In this document: positions 17,687-25,515 of the stretch, in pieces
How positions within the stretch are numbered: the stretch's first letter is position 1
How the letters are laid out: every line of letters starts with the position of its first letter
Source of the DNA: DASUXA01 sp036378155
GTDB lineage: Bacteria > Actinomycetota > Actinomycetes > Mycobacteriales > Micromonosporaceae
Direction of reading: 5' to 3'
Assembly (NCBI GenBank): GCA_036378155.1
Contig: DASUXA010000055.1
Span: 1 to 31,991, forward strand
DNA: 31,991 nucleotides
Notes under the pieces: generated by a model
The model's input: the letters and a program-made list of their open reading frames with translations, nothing else
Database searches by the model: none
What the model was told of the DNA's origin: nothing
Translations under genes and position numbers: made by a program

Positions 17687-18727
17687 ATGAAAGCGTTGGT
17701 GTACGGCGGTCCCGGCAAGCGGTCCTGGACCGAGGTACCGGACCCGACCATCATCGACAGCCGCGACGCGATCATCCAGGTCGACACGGTCACGATCTGC
17801 GGTACCGACCTGCACATCCTCAAGGGTGACGTGCCGGAGACCACCGAGGGTCGCATCCTGGGCCACGAGGCGATCGGCACGGTGGTCGACGTCGGCTCCG
17901 GGGTGAGCGGACTCAACCGGGGCGACCGGGTGCTCGCCTCGTGCATCTCCGCCTGCGGGGTCTGCCGGTACTGCCGGGAAGGCCACTACGGTCAGTGCCG
18001 CAACGGCGGCGGCTGGATTCTCGGGCACACCGTCGACGGCGTGCAGGCGGAGTACGCGCGACTGCCGTTCGCCGACCTGTCGACGTACCGGCTGCCGCAG
18101 GGCGTCAACGACGAGGCGGCTGTCCTGCTCGCCGACATCCTGCCCACGTCGTACGAGGTCGGCGTCCTCAACGGTCGGGTCCGCCCCGGCGACACCGTGG
18201 CGATCGTGGGCGTCGGACCGATCGGTCTGGCAGCGACGATCACGGCACGGCTGTACTCGCCGTCGCATATCGTGGCGATCGACAAGGCGGACACCCGGTT
18301 GCAGGCGGCCAAGCAGTTCGGCGCGGACGTCGTGGTGAAGCCCGACGACAACCCGGTCGAACTGGTCAGGTCGCTGACCGACGGACTCGGCGCGGACGTG
18401 GTCATCGAGGCGGTCGGCACGCCGCAGACGTTCGAACTGTGCACCAGCCTGGTCCGACCGGGCGGGCACGTGGCGAACGTCGGCGTCCACGGCGCCCCCG
18501 CCACGCTGCACCTGGAGGACCTGTGGATTCGTGACGTCACGATCACCACGGGTCTGGTCGACACCTACTCGACGCCGACCCTGCTGCGCATGCTCGCCGC
18601 CGGGCATCTGGACGTCGGCCACATGATCACGCACCGGTTCCGGCTGGACGACATGATGCAGGCGTACGACATGTTCGGCGACCCGGCGCGCACCGGCGCC
18701 CTGAAGGTCGTGCTCAGCCGCTCGTGA
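17687..18727 (+). CDS. Zinc-dependent alcohol dehydrogenase (MDR family)
   Basis: The predicted protein has 346 residues. The ATG follows GGGGGACGAG. The N-terminal catalytic domain has the zinc ligands Cys38 (TICGTDLH), His60 and Glu61 (GHEAIG). A structural zinc lobe has Cys90, 93, 96 and 104 (ACGVCRYCREGHYGQC). The Rossmann motif is GVGPIG at 175-180, followed by the strand HIVAIDKADTR, whose Asp suggests NAD(H). Overall it resembles alcohol dehydrogenases of the isopropanol or short-chain alcohol type rather than sugar dehydrogenases. Substrate is uncertain. It stands alone between two hairpins. Regulation by the upstream LAL regulator is possible but not shown. Confidence 0.93.
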   Translation: MKALVYGGPGKRSWTEVPDPTIIDSRDAIIQVDTVTICGTDLHILKGDVPETTEGRILGHEAIGTVVDVGSGVSGLNRGDRVLASCISACGVCRYCREGHYGQCRNGGGWILGHTVDGVQAEYARLPFADLSTYRLPQGVNDEAAVLLADILPTSYEVGVLNGRVRPGDTVAIVGVGPIGLAATITARLYSPSHIVAIDKADTRLQAAKQFGADVVVKPDDNPVELVRSLTDGLGADVVIEAVGTPQTFELCTSLVRPGGHVANVGVHGAPATLHLEDLWIRDVTITTGLVDTYSTPTLLRMLAAGHLDVGHMITHRFRLDDMMQAYDMFGDPARTGALKVVLSRS

Positions 18728-18733
18728 CCGGGC

Positions 18734-18772
18734 GAGACGTGCCGCCTGCGCTGCGCGCGGGCGGCACGTCTC
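18734..18772 (+). terminator. Hairpin terminator after the alcohol dehydrogenase
   Basis: A perfect 13-base-pair stem with a 13-base loop starts 7 bases past the stop and is followed by TGTCCCC. A TAGGCT sequence at 18796-18801, about 30 bases before the next start, could be the -10 box of the M24 peptidase gene. Confidence 0.75.
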
Positions 18773-18830
18773 TGTCCCCGCCCGCCGGTACGCGCCTAGG
18801 CTGGTGTCACGTTTCGATCGAGGAGCCGCC

Positions 18831-19982
18831 ATGCCAGCCGACCCCGGGTCCCCCGTCCGCTTCGAGCCCGGTCACGACCAGTTCACCGCGGACGACTTCG
18901 CGGCGCGGATGGCTGCCGCGACCGAGGCGGCGATCCGCGCCGGGCTGGGCGGACTGCTCGTCACGCCGGGTCCGGACCTCGCCTATCTGACCGGGTACCG
19001 CCCGCACGAGACCGAACGGCTGACCATGCTGGTCCTCACCCCGGACCGGCAGCCGACGATGGTGGTACCGACCCTGGAGCGACCGGACGCCGAACGCGCG
19101 CCGGGTGCGAAGGCGGTGACCCTCGTCGACTGGCGGGACGGCAGCGACCCGTACGCGCTCGCCGCCGACCTCGTCACCGCGCAGGGCCCGTACGGCATGT
19201 CCGATTCCGCCTGGGCGATGCATCTGCTCGCGTTGCAGCGCGCCCGGCCCGGCACCCGGTACGTCTCGCTCACCGAGAGCCTGCCGATGCTGCGCGCGGT
19301 GAAGGACGAGCGGGAACTGGCGCGGATGGCGGCTGCCGGCGCCGCCGCCGACGCCGCGTTCAACGACCTGCTCGGGGTGCGGTTCGCCGGTCGCCGCGAG
19401 CGGGACATCGCCGCGGACCTCGCGCAACTGCTGCGCGAGCACGGGCACGACACGGTCGAGTTCACCATCGTGGCGTCCGGACCGAACGGCGCGAATCCGC
19501 ACCACGCCCCGAACAACCGGGTGATCCAGCCGGGCGACGCGGTGGTGCTCGACTTCGGCGGACTGCTCGACGGGTACGGCTCGGACACCACGCGCACCGT
19601 CGCGGTCGGCGAACCGGGCGAGTCGCTGTCCGACGTGTACGACGTGGTGCGCCGCGCCCAGCAGGCGGCGTTCGAGGCGGTCCGCCCCGGCGTGGCATGC
19701 CAGGAGATCGACCGGGTGGCGCGGCAGGTCATCACCGAGGCGGGGTACGGCGAGTACTTCGTGCACCGCACCGGACACGGCATCGGGCTGACCGTCCACG
19801 AGCCGCCCTACATGGTGGAGGGTGAGACCCAGCCGCTGGTGCCCGGCATGTGCTTCTCCATCGAGCCCGGCATCTACCTGCCGGGTCGTCTCGGGGTACG
19901 GATCGAGGACATTGTCACGGTCACCGAGGACGGCGGGCGACGGTTCAACAACAGTACCCGCGAGCTGCGGGTGGTCGACTAG
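18831..19982 (+). CDS. M24 family metallopeptidase (Xaa-Pro aminopeptidase-like)
   Basis: The predicted protein has 383 residues. ATG at 18831 follows GAGGAG by 5 bases; an earlier start has no ribosome site. The creatinase-like N-terminal domain covers about 25-155 (GLLVTPGPDLAYLTGYRPHE). The pita-bread catalytic domain has all five metal ligands: Asp241 (VVLDFGG), Asp252 (GSDTTRT), His316 (HRTGHGIGL), Glu345 (FSIEPGIY) and Glu359 (RIEDIV). There is no signal peptide, so it is cytoplasmic and trims X-Pro peptides. The stop shares CTAG with the oppositely directed permease gene, so transcription from both sides collides here. Confidence 0.95.
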   Translation: MPADPGSPVRFEPGHDQFTADDFAARMAAATEAAIRAGLGGLLVTPGPDLAYLTGYRPHETERLTMLVLTPDRQPTMVVPTLERPDAERAPGAKAVTLVDWRDGSDPYALAADLVTAQGPYGMSDSAWAMHLLALQRARPGTRYVSLTESLPMLRAVKDERELARMAAAGAAADAAFNDLLGVRFAGRRERDIAADLAQLLREHGHDTVEFTIVASGPNGANPHHAPNNRVIQPGDAVVLDFGGLLDGYGSDTTRTVAVGEPGESLSDVYDVVRRAQQAAFEAVRPGVACQEIDRVARQVITEAGYGEYFVHRTGHGIGLTVHEPPYMVEGETQPLVPGMCFSIEPGIYLPGRLGVRIEDIVTVTEDGGRRFNNSTRELRVVD

Positions 19983-20728
19983 TTCCGCTGCCGGCTCAGC
20001 AGCCCGACGCTGACGAGTCCGATCACCACGACGACCGCGACGGTCTCCGCCGCGAGCAGTCCGATCAGGACGAGTACCTGCGCGGCGCCCGCCTGTTCCG
20101 GGCCGGCGCCGCCGAGCAGCACGCCGACGAACGCGCCGGGCAGTGTGACCAGCCCGACGGTACGGGTCTGGTCGAGCGCCGGTACCAGCGCCTGCGCGGC
20201 AGTGGTGCGCACCACGTCCCGCCGTGCCTGACGGTTGGTGAACCCGAGGGCGAGCCGCGCCTCGTACTCGTCGTGCCGGGCGCTCAGCTCGTCGAGGGCG
20301 CGACGACCGGCGAGCGAGGTCGCGGTCATCGCGCCGCCGATCAGGATGCCGGCGACCGGTACCACCGCGATCGGGCGGAACGGCACCAGCCCGGTACCGA
20401 GGATCAGGGCGAGCACCGGTACCGCACCGGCGGCGATCGGCAGCGCCGCGAGCAGCCCGGAACGGCCGGCGGTCGTCCGGCGCGCCGAGGTGACTGCCGC
20501 GATGCCGTACATGAGCAGCACGAACCCGGCGGTGAGCCAGCCGGATCGCAGTACCGCCACGATCACCAGCGAAACGACGCCGAGTTGGACCACGGCTCGC
20601 GCGGCGGCGGTGACCATGGCTCGCGCCACGCCCAGGCGTCCCCAGTGCGCCACCAGCGAGGCGGTGACTGTCAGCAGCACGAGTACGACGGCAAGCAGCG
20701 GCCCTACCTGGATCACGGTCCCGCCCAT
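19979..20728 (-). CDS. FetB-like ABC transporter permease (UPF0014 family)
   Basis: The predicted protein has 249 residues. ATG at 20728 follows GGAGGG; longer readings are hydrophilic and lack a ribosome site. Seven or so membrane helices are visible, including LLAVVLVLLTVTASLVAHWG, VQLGVVSLVIVAVLRSG and VLVLIGLLAAETVAVVVVIG. The conserved family motifs are RRDVVRTTAAQALVPALDQT followed by TVGLVTLPGAFVGVLLGGA. FetB pairs with the ATPase FetA in Escherichia coli and is linked to iron export. No ATPase gene lies next to it here, so a partner must be elsewhere or the protein works differently. Confidence 0.85.
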   Translation of the reverse strand: MGGTVIQVGPLLAVVLVLLTVTASLVAHWGRLGVARAMVTAAARAVVQLGVVSLVIVAVLRSGWLTAGFVLLMYGIAAVTSARRTTAGRSGLLAALPIAAGAVPVLALILGTGLVPFRPIAVVPVAGILIGGAMTATSLAGRRALDELSARHDEYEARLALGFTNRQARRDVVRTTAAQALVPALDQTRTVGLVTLPGAFVGVLLGGAGPEQAGAAQVLVLIGLLAAETVAVVVVIGLVSVGLLSRQRN

Positions 20729-20855
20729 GCGCCCTCCCGCGCGACTGTACCGCCGGGGATCGGGCGCCCGACGCGGCGGCGTGCCGCCGCCCGCTATCGT
20801 CGAGTCGGCCTTCCGCCTGGCACCCGGAGACGGCACGGCCACCGGTTGTCACCCT

Positions 20856-20868
20856 GACGGTTACCGTC
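20856..20868. promoter_or_regulatory. Possible operator palindrome upstream of the tail-anchored membrane protein gene
   Basis: GACGGTTACCGTC is a perfect 6-base inverted repeat around one base. It lies 19 bases before the start at 20888 in a 159-base divergent region. No matching promoter boxes were placed with confidence. Confidence 0.25.
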
Positions 20869-20887
20869 CGTCGCGAGAGAGGTAGCT

Positions 20888-21925
20888 ATGTCTATCCGGC
20901 GCACACTGTCGCGGCTTGTCGCGGTCGCGTTCGCGGTCAGCGCCGTCGCACTGGTCGCCCCCGTCGTGCTGGGCGTCTCCCTGGTACTCACGCCCGCCAC
21001 GCCCGCGTTCGCCGGTTCGGCATGCTGCAACCCGGTCGTCTCGGGTCTGCCCAGCGGTGTCGAGACCGGTACCCCGGTCGAGATCACCGTCTCCATCCAC
21101 AACCGCAGCCGGACCTCGTACCCGGAACTTCGCGGGCTTCTCGTGGTCCGCCTCGGCGAACTCGACCCGACGCAACTGACCGTGGAACGGCTCGGTTCGG
21201 ACGGACAGGCGACGACGTTGAGCGTGGACGGGAGCACCGGTACCGCGCGCGTCGTCGATCCCGGACCGGCGAGCCTGCGCGGAGGCGGCACGCACGTCGT
21301 GCGGTACCGGCTGACCTTCGCCGCCGAAGCGCCGACCGGCAAGGCGTCGCTGACGGCGGAGGCGTTCGGGCGCCGCAGCGGCGACTGGCAACTGATCGGA
21401 CGGTCACGGACCGCCAGTACCACAGTCCGCAAGGGCACCGCCTCGCCCAGCCCTTCCCCGTCCGCGTCCGACAGCGGGTCGCCGGTTCCGGTCGCGACCG
21501 CCGCGGACCAGCCCACGCCCGGCAACACCGGTATCCGTACCGACAGCGGGGGGCTGCCGCTGCTGCCCTTCGCAATCGCCGGTGTGCTGCTCATCCTGGG
21601 CGGCGGGCTCGGCGGCTGGTGGCTGATCAAACGCAACAACACGGTCGCCGAGCAGGATGGGGCGCTGACGTTGGGGCCGGACGCACGGTACGCCGCTCCG
21701 CACGAAGCCACCCAGGTCGTCCGGTACGGCTCGCCGGGCGTGCCGCCGGGGCCCACGGTGTACACGTCGGGACAGCACCCGTCTGCGCCGGTCGACGCGA
21801 CCCGGGCGTTCCCGAGCGTCCCGGACCGTCCGATCGACGCCACCCAGCGCATCGACCTGCCGCGCGTCGAGCCGCCCCCGGTCGACCCGTTCGACCACCC
21901 GCGACCGTTCGACCCGCCCCGGTAG
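20888..21925 (+). CDS. Type I membrane protein with secreted beta domain and Pro-rich cytoplasmic tail
   Basis: The predicted protein has 345 residues. ATG follows GAGAGG. A signal peptide (MSIRRTLSRLVAVAFAVSAV to ...ATPAFA) is followed by an Ig-like or DUF11/CARDB-like beta domain of about 140 residues (VETGTPVEITVSIHNRSRTS, VVRYRLTFAAEAPTG). After a Ser/Pro/Thr stalk, one helix (LPFAIAGVLLILGGGLGGWW) and KRNN mark the inner face of the membrane. The cytoplasmic tail of about 90 residues has EATQVVRYG, DATRAFPSV and DATQRIDLP, which look like threonine-kinase target sites. I do not recognise a named family. It may be a surface sensor or adhesin signalling inward, which is inference. Confidence 0.8.
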   Translation: MSIRRTLSRLVAVAFAVSAVALVAPVVLGVSLVLTPATPAFAGSACCNPVVSGLPSGVETGTPVEITVSIHNRSRTSYPELRGLLVVRLGELDPTQLTVERLGSDGQATTLSVDGSTGTARVVDPGPASLRGGGTHVVRYRLTFAAEAPTGKASLTAEAFGRRSGDWQLIGRSRTASTTVRKGTASPSPSPSASDSGSPVPVATAADQPTPGNTGIRTDSGGLPLLPFAIAGVLLILGGGLGGWWLIKRNNTVAEQDGALTLGPDARYAAPHEATQVVRYGSPGVPPGPTVYTSGQHPSAPVDATRAFPSVPDRPIDATQRIDLPRVEPPPVDPFDHPRPFDPPR

Positions 21926-21977
21926 CCGGCGGTGTCGGTCCGGGGCGGTCGGCGGTCGTTCCGCCGTGGAGCGCGGG

Positions 21978-22508
21978 TCAGCTCGCCGCGCTGGTACTGG
22001 CAACCCTGATCGAGGCGCGCCGCCGGGTGATCAGCGCCGCCGCCGCGACTGCGCCGACCACCAGCGCGGCGACCCCGATCCACGGACTCGCCAGCGGATA
22101 GTCCAGCGCGGCGTCGACCGAGTACGCGCCCGGACCGCCCACGGTCAACGCGACCGCGACGATGCCGAGCGTCATCGGAAACTCGAATCCGCCCTTGGCG
22201 CTGAAGAAGCCGTTCCCCACGTGCGTCGACGCGGCGACCAGCATGGTCGCCGCGGCGGCGGCGCCCGCCAACGGGGTGAGCAGACCGAGCGCGAGCAGGA
22301 CGCCGCCGCCTGCTTCGCCGAGCCCGGCGAGCAGCGCGCTGACCCGGCCCGGTCGGAAACCCATGCGGTCGAAGCCCGCCGCGGTGCCGGACAGCCCACC
22401 CCCGCCGAACCACCCGAACAGCTTCTGCGCGCCGTGTGCGAACAGCGTGAGCCCACCGCCCAGGCGCAGGATGAGCAGTGCCAGATCCAGTGCGTGCGTA
22501 CTGTGCAT
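21978..22508 (-). CDS. DoxX family membrane protein
   Basis: The predicted protein has 176 residues. ATG at 22508 has GAGGAGA 10 bases upstream. The DoxX signature starts LALLILRLGGGLTLFAHGAQ, then KLFGWFGGGGLSGTAAGFDR. Four membrane helices follow (LLAGLGEAGGGVLLALGLLT, LAGAAAAATMLVAAS, FPMTLGIVAVALTVG, WIGVAALVVGAVAAAALI). DoxX proteins are involved in oxidative and sulfur stress in some bacteria, but the reaction is generally unknown. The gene is convergent with the membrane protein gene at 20888 and lies downstream of its own promoter-like site. Confidence 0.88.
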   Translation of the reverse strand: MHSTHALDLALLILRLGGGLTLFAHGAQKLFGWFGGGGLSGTAAGFDRMGFRPGRVSALLAGLGEAGGGVLLALGLLTPLAGAAAAATMLVAASTHVGNGFFSAKGGFEFPMTLGIVAVALTVGGPGAYSVDAALDYPLASPWIGVAALVVGAVAAAALITRRRASIRVASTSAAS

Positions 22509-22570
22509 CGTGGTGCCGTCTCCTCGCCGCGTCGATGCCGCCGCGACCCGACCAGCGGACCGCACCGGGA

Positions 22571-22599
22571 AACCTATCGCCGGTACTGATGGCGTTCAA
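22571..22599 (-). promoter_or_regulatory. Candidate DoxX promoter
   Basis: On the minus strand TTGAAC and TAGGTT have a 17-base spacer and are about 65 bases before the ATG. Both boxes match the usual vegetative consensus closely. This is the best promoter match in the window. Confidence 0.55.
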
Positions 22600-22630
22600 T
22601 ACCACTCGTACGGCGGAGGCTATCGATGCT

Positions 22631-22652
22631 TGGCAACATGTCGCTTTTGCCA
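22631..22652. promoter_or_regulatory. Inverted repeat upstream of the DoxX promoter
   Basis: TGGCAA and TTGCCA are 6-base arms separated by 10 bases, in one of the most AT-rich segments of the window and 31 bases upstream of the -35 box. It could bind a dimeric regulator. Confidence 0.3.
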
Positions 22653-22742
22653 TCTTTCGCCGCCCCGCTCCGGTAGCGTGACGGTCAGCGGGGGCGAGGG
22701 TCGACCTGTGTGCGCCGGCGGAGAATCCGACCGGCACACCGG

Positions 22743-22810
22743 GTCGACCCTGTGGTGTGTCGACCCGGTGGTGTCGACCCGGTGGTGTGTCGACCCCTGT
22801 GGTATCGACC
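22743..22810. repeat. Tandem repeat of 14-16-base units with core GTCGACC
   Basis: Four units (22743, 22759, 22773 and 22789, lengths 16, 14, 16, 15) start GTCGACC and end in GGTGGT or TGTGGT, followed by a partial fifth (ATCGACC). A further relative, GTCGACCTGTGTG, begins at 22700. The array ends 23 bases before the stop codon of the leftward LLM gene, in its 3' untranslated region. Confidence 0.85.
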
Positions 22811-22833
22811 GACGCGCCGGGGCGGTACCCGGC

Positions 22834-23796
22834 TCAGACGTCCCGCAGCGCGGGCAGCAGGTCTCGCTCCGCCCAGTCCAGGAAGTCCGCCTGCCCCGCC
22901 CCGCCGACCTGTACCAGCGAGACGTGGCTGAACCCCGCCCGGACGTACTCGCGCACCGCCTCCACGTGGCGGTCGAGGTCGGGGCCGCAACTAACCAGGC
23001 GCGCCACGTCGTCTTCCCGCATGTACTCGGTGACCTGCGCGAACGACTGGGTGTCGGGGAGTTCGGCGAGCACCTTCCAGCCGAGTCCGCCCCACCGCCA
23101 CTGCTCGTACGCGGTACGCCGGCAGGCTGCCTCGTCCCGCCCATAGCACAGCGGGATCTGCCCGTACACGGGTCGGTCCGGGCCGACCGCGCTGGCGAAC
23201 AGATTGATCACCTCGGCCAGCGGCTGGGAGGTGATCAGCCCGTCGGCGAAGTCGGCGGCGAGTTGGGCGCTCTCCGGACCGGACGCGGCGAGCGCGAGCG
23301 GCACTCCCCGCTCTGGACGGTCGTACAGCCGCGCGTCGGTGACCTGGTAGTACTCGCCGAGATGGGTCACGGTCGCGCCGGCGAGCAACGGTTTGATGAT
23401 CTCCAGCGCTTCGATCAGCATGTCGTGGCGCCGCGCGACGTCCGGCCAGTCGCCGACGACGTGTTCGTTGAGCCGCTCCCCCGCGCCCAGCCCGAGGGTG
23501 AACCTGCCGTCGGACAGCAGCGCGACCGTCGCCGCTTTCTGCGCCACGATCGCCGGGTGGTACCGCCGGGTCGGGCAGGTGACCATCGACATCAGAGCGA
23601 TCCGCTCGGTGACGTGCGCGACCGCGCCGAGCACCGCCCACATGTACGGGGCGTGCCCCTGCTCGTTGAGCCGGGGCGAGAAGTGGTCCGAGACGACCGC
23701 GTAGTCGAATCCGGCACGCTCCGCCCGGATCGCGTCCGCGATCAGTTGCTTCGGTCCGACCTGCTCGCCCAAAAGGGTGTACCCGACGCTCACCAT
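22834..23796 (-). CDS. F420-dependent-type LLM oxidoreductase (TIGR03557-like)
   Basis: The predicted protein has 320 residues. The frame is open for a further 430 codons upstream without protein-like pattern. ATG at 23796 (MVSVGYTLLGEQVGPKQLIA) matches the usual family start, though no clear ribosome site is seen. The luciferase-like barrel shows AGFDYAVVSDHFSPRLNEQG, PYMWAVLGAVAHVTERI, GRFTLGLGAGERLNEHVVG and LIEALEIIKPLLAG, close to glucose-6-phosphate dehydrogenase-like F420 enzymes. It probably uses reduced or oxidised F420 on a small metabolite. The substrate is unknown. It has no operon partner, and its 3' region carries a tandem repeat. Confidence 0.9.
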   Translation of the reverse strand: MVSVGYTLLGEQVGPKQLIADAIRAERAGFDYAVVSDHFSPRLNEQGHAPYMWAVLGAVAHVTERIALMSMVTCPTRRYHPAIVAQKAATVALLSDGRFTLGLGAGERLNEHVVGDWPDVARRHDMLIEALEIIKPLLAGATVTHLGEYYQVTDARLYDRPERGVPLALAASGPESAQLAADFADGLITSQPLAEVINLFASAVGPDRPVYGQIPLCYGRDEAACRRTAYEQWRWGGLGWKVLAELPDTQSFAQVTEYMREDDVARLVSCGPDLDRHVEAVREYVRAGFSHVSLVQVGGAGQADFLDWAERDLLPALRDV

Positions 23797-23887
23797 GCCG
23801 ATGCCGGTACCCGTGGGGCGACCCGATGAACCGCCGCCGCAAACGCTCCCATCAATGGACAAACGACCCAAGGAGGTTGTGGTTCTC

Positions 23888-23986
23888 GTGTCGGCGGGTA
23901 CAGCCCCGGTGACCCCCACGACGGCGACCCTGCCGTCGCCGTCGACATCGCTCACCAGGAGGCTGTCATGCACGCGTACGCCCTGA
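23888..23986 (+). CDS. Possible small leader ORF overlapping the channel gene
   Basis: A perfect AAGGAGG (23870-23876) is followed by GTG codons at 23879 (too close) and 23888 (11 bases away). From 23888 a 32-residue reading (MSAGTAPVTPTTATLPSPS...) runs into the first codons of the channel gene and stops at 23986. The peptide is Thr/Pro-rich and unlike any family I know. The spacing is imperfect. It may be only a chance reading next to a stray ribosome site. Confidence 0.25.
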   Translation: MSAGTAPVTPTTATLPSPSTSLTRRLSCTRTP

Positions 23987-24981
23987 GTTCGACAGGGCCG
24001 GTCGCGAACGCGTGGTCGGACGTCGCGCGATTCGTACCGAAGTTCGTCGCCTTCGTGATCATCCTGCTCATCGGCTGGCTGGTCGCGGGGGTACTCCGGA
24101 AACTGGTCGACAAGCTGCTCACCCGGGTCCACTTCGATCGGTTGGTCGAGCGTGGCGGCGTCGGGCGGGTGCTGGCGAAGGCCCGGTACGACGCGTCCAG
24201 CCTGGTCGCGCTGCTGGTGTACTACGCGGTCCTGCTGTTCACGCTGGAACTCGCGTTCGGCGTCTGGGGTCCCAACCCGGTCAGCACGCTGCTCAGCGCG
24301 ATCGTCGGCTGGCTGCCCAAGGCGATCGTGGCGATCGTGATCGTCGTGGTCGCCTCGGCTATCGCCCGGGCGGTACGCGACGTCGTCACCGGTACCCTCG
24401 GCGGTCTGTCGTACGGGCGGCTGCTCGGCACCCTGGCCGCCGTGTTCATCGTGGGGCTCGGCGTGATCGCCGCGCTGAACCAGATCGGCGTGGCGACCAC
24501 GGTCACCATGCCGGTACTGATCGCCGTCCTCGCCACCGTCGGCGGTGTGCTCGTGGTGGGTGTCGGCGGTGGGCTGGTACGACCGATGCAGGCGCGCTGG
24601 GAGCGCTGGCTGGGTCAGGTCGAGGCGGAACTGCCCGCGATGCGCGAACGGATCCGGCAGGCTCCCCCGGCGAGCCAGTTGATCGCGCCCGCCGAGCCCG
24701 CGCCCGCCCCGGTCCAGGCGACCGCCCCGGCACCGACCACCCCGCCGCCGACCGCCCCGGCAGCGACCACCGCGCCGTCGGATGCTCGCGCGGACGGCGT
24801 ACCCGCCGAGCCGGAGCGCGCCGACGCCACCGCCGGATCGCGGCGGGCCGACACCTCGTCGGCTGAGGCGACGCAGCGGATCCAGATGCCGAACGACCGG
24901 TACCCGACCAGTCCTGCCGAGACGGCGCCGCTGCCGCGCGTCGGCGGGGACGCCGACGCCAACCGGCGCCCCAGGCGCTGA
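23968..24981 (+). CDS. Membrane protein with conserved TM-helix repeats (mechanosensitive channel-like)
   Basis: The predicted protein has 337 residues. ATG follows CAGGAGG by 5 bases. Five membrane helices are predicted: FVPKFVAFVIILLIGWLVAG, SLVALLVYYAVLLFTLELAF, AIVAIVIVVVASAIARAVRD, LLGTLAAVFIVGLGVIAAL and TMPVLIAVLATVGGVLVVGV. This layout, with FDRLVERGGVGRVL between helices, is that of the conserved TM-helix proteins (CmpX-like) related to MscS. An Ala/Pro/Thr-rich cytoplasmic tail of about 100 residues includes SAEATQRIQMP, a motif shared with the protein at 20888. The gene ends before a strong hairpin. A role in osmotic or envelope stress is an inference from family. Confidence 0.85.
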   Translation: MHAYALSSTGPVANAWSDVARFVPKFVAFVIILLIGWLVAGVLRKLVDKLLTRVHFDRLVERGGVGRVLAKARYDASSLVALLVYYAVLLFTLELAFGVWGPNPVSTLLSAIVGWLPKAIVAIVIVVVASAIARAVRDVVTGTLGGLSYGRLLGTLAAVFIVGLGVIAALNQIGVATTVTMPVLIAVLATVGGVLVVGVGGGLVRPMQARWERWLGQVEAELPAMRERIRQAPPASQLIAPAEPAPAPVQATAPAPTTPPPTAPAATTAPSDARADGVPAEPERADATAGSRRADTSSAEATQRIQMPNDRYPTSPAETAPLPRVGGDADANRRPRR

Positions 24982-24992
24982 ACCGCGAAGGT

Positions 24993-25030
24993 CCGAGGGA
25001 CGCGCCCGCTGTCGCGGGCGCGTCCCTCGG
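24993..25030 (+). terminator. Hairpin terminator after the channel gene
   Basis: A perfect 17-base-pair stem with a TGTC loop lies 11 bases after the stop. About 55 bases further, TAGCGT (25084-25089) may be the -10 box of the VOC gene. Confidence 0.85.
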
Positions 25031-25155
25031 CGTCGAAACCAGACCGGGCAGGATTCGAGAAGCGCACAGCACCGCGCCGCGGCTAGCGTGACGGACATGG
25101 AGATCGCGCCTCAAGCGCGACAATTCCTCCCAGATCAATCAGTTGAGGAGCGACC

Positions 25156-25512
25156 ATGACCGGCTCGTCCACCCAGGGAATCAAGACCGTGCTGCATCCG
25201 GTGTCCGACCTGGAGAAGGCCAAGGCGGTGTACACCGCCCTGCTCGGCACGCCACCGCAGCACGACGCGTCCTACTACGTCGGCTTCGACGTCGCCGGCC
25301 AGCACATCGGGCTGGTGCCCGGCGGCGGGCCGCAGGGCATGACCTCGCCCGTGGCGTACTGGCATGTGCCGGACATCGAGGCGAAGCTGGCCGAGGTGAT
25401 CGCCGCGGGCGCCGCGGTCAAGGACGGCGTGCGCGACGTCGGCGGCGGACGTCTGGTCGCCACCGTCACCGACCCCGACGGCAACGTCCTCGGACTCCTT
25501 CAGGACCGCTGA
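25156..25512 (+). CDS. VOC-fold (glyoxalase/bleomycin-resistance-like) protein
   Basis: The predicted protein has 118 residues. ATG follows GAGGAG by 5 bases. It shows the two halves of the VOC fold: TVLHPVSDLEKAKAVYTALL with YYVGFDVAGQHIGLV, and VAYWHVPDIEAKLAEVIAAG with RLVATVTDPDGNVLGLLQD. Potential metal ligands are His14 of the first strand, His54 near the end of the first half and the final strand's region, but they are not placed with certainty. It is cytoplasmic and single-domain. Small proteins of this group detoxify or bind metabolites and some confer drug resistance. It is followed after 3 bases by a PPOX remnant. Confidence 0.85.
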   Translation: MTGSSTQGIKTVLHPVSDLEKAKAVYTALLGTPPQHDASYYVGFDVAGQHIGLVPGGGPQGMTSPVAYWHVPDIEAKLAEVIAAGAAVKDGVRDVGGGRLVATVTDPDGNVLGLLQDR

Positions 25513-25515
25513 GAC

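Larger units (their letters stand above)
22509..22833. other. 325-base non-coding stretch between DoxX and the LLM oxidoreductase genes
   Basis: No convincing gene is present. It holds, from left to right, a promoter-like sequence for DoxX, an AT-richer segment with an inverted repeat, the string TAGCGTGACGG (22674-22684, repeated at 25084-25094) and a GTCGAC-based tandem repeat. Confidence 0.6.

Noticed and set aside
15413..18832. Leftward open frame of 1139 codons
   Set aside because: It is antisense to the LAL regulator and the dehydrogenase, shows no domains and follows codon-shadow composition.
22743..22810. CRISPR array
   Set aside because: Units are short, adjacent and without unique spacers, and no cas genes are present.
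22834..25098. A 754-residue fusion of an N-terminal domain with the LLM oxidoreductase
   Set aside because: The added part is antisense to the channel-like gene and has no domain; the family start fits ATG 23796.
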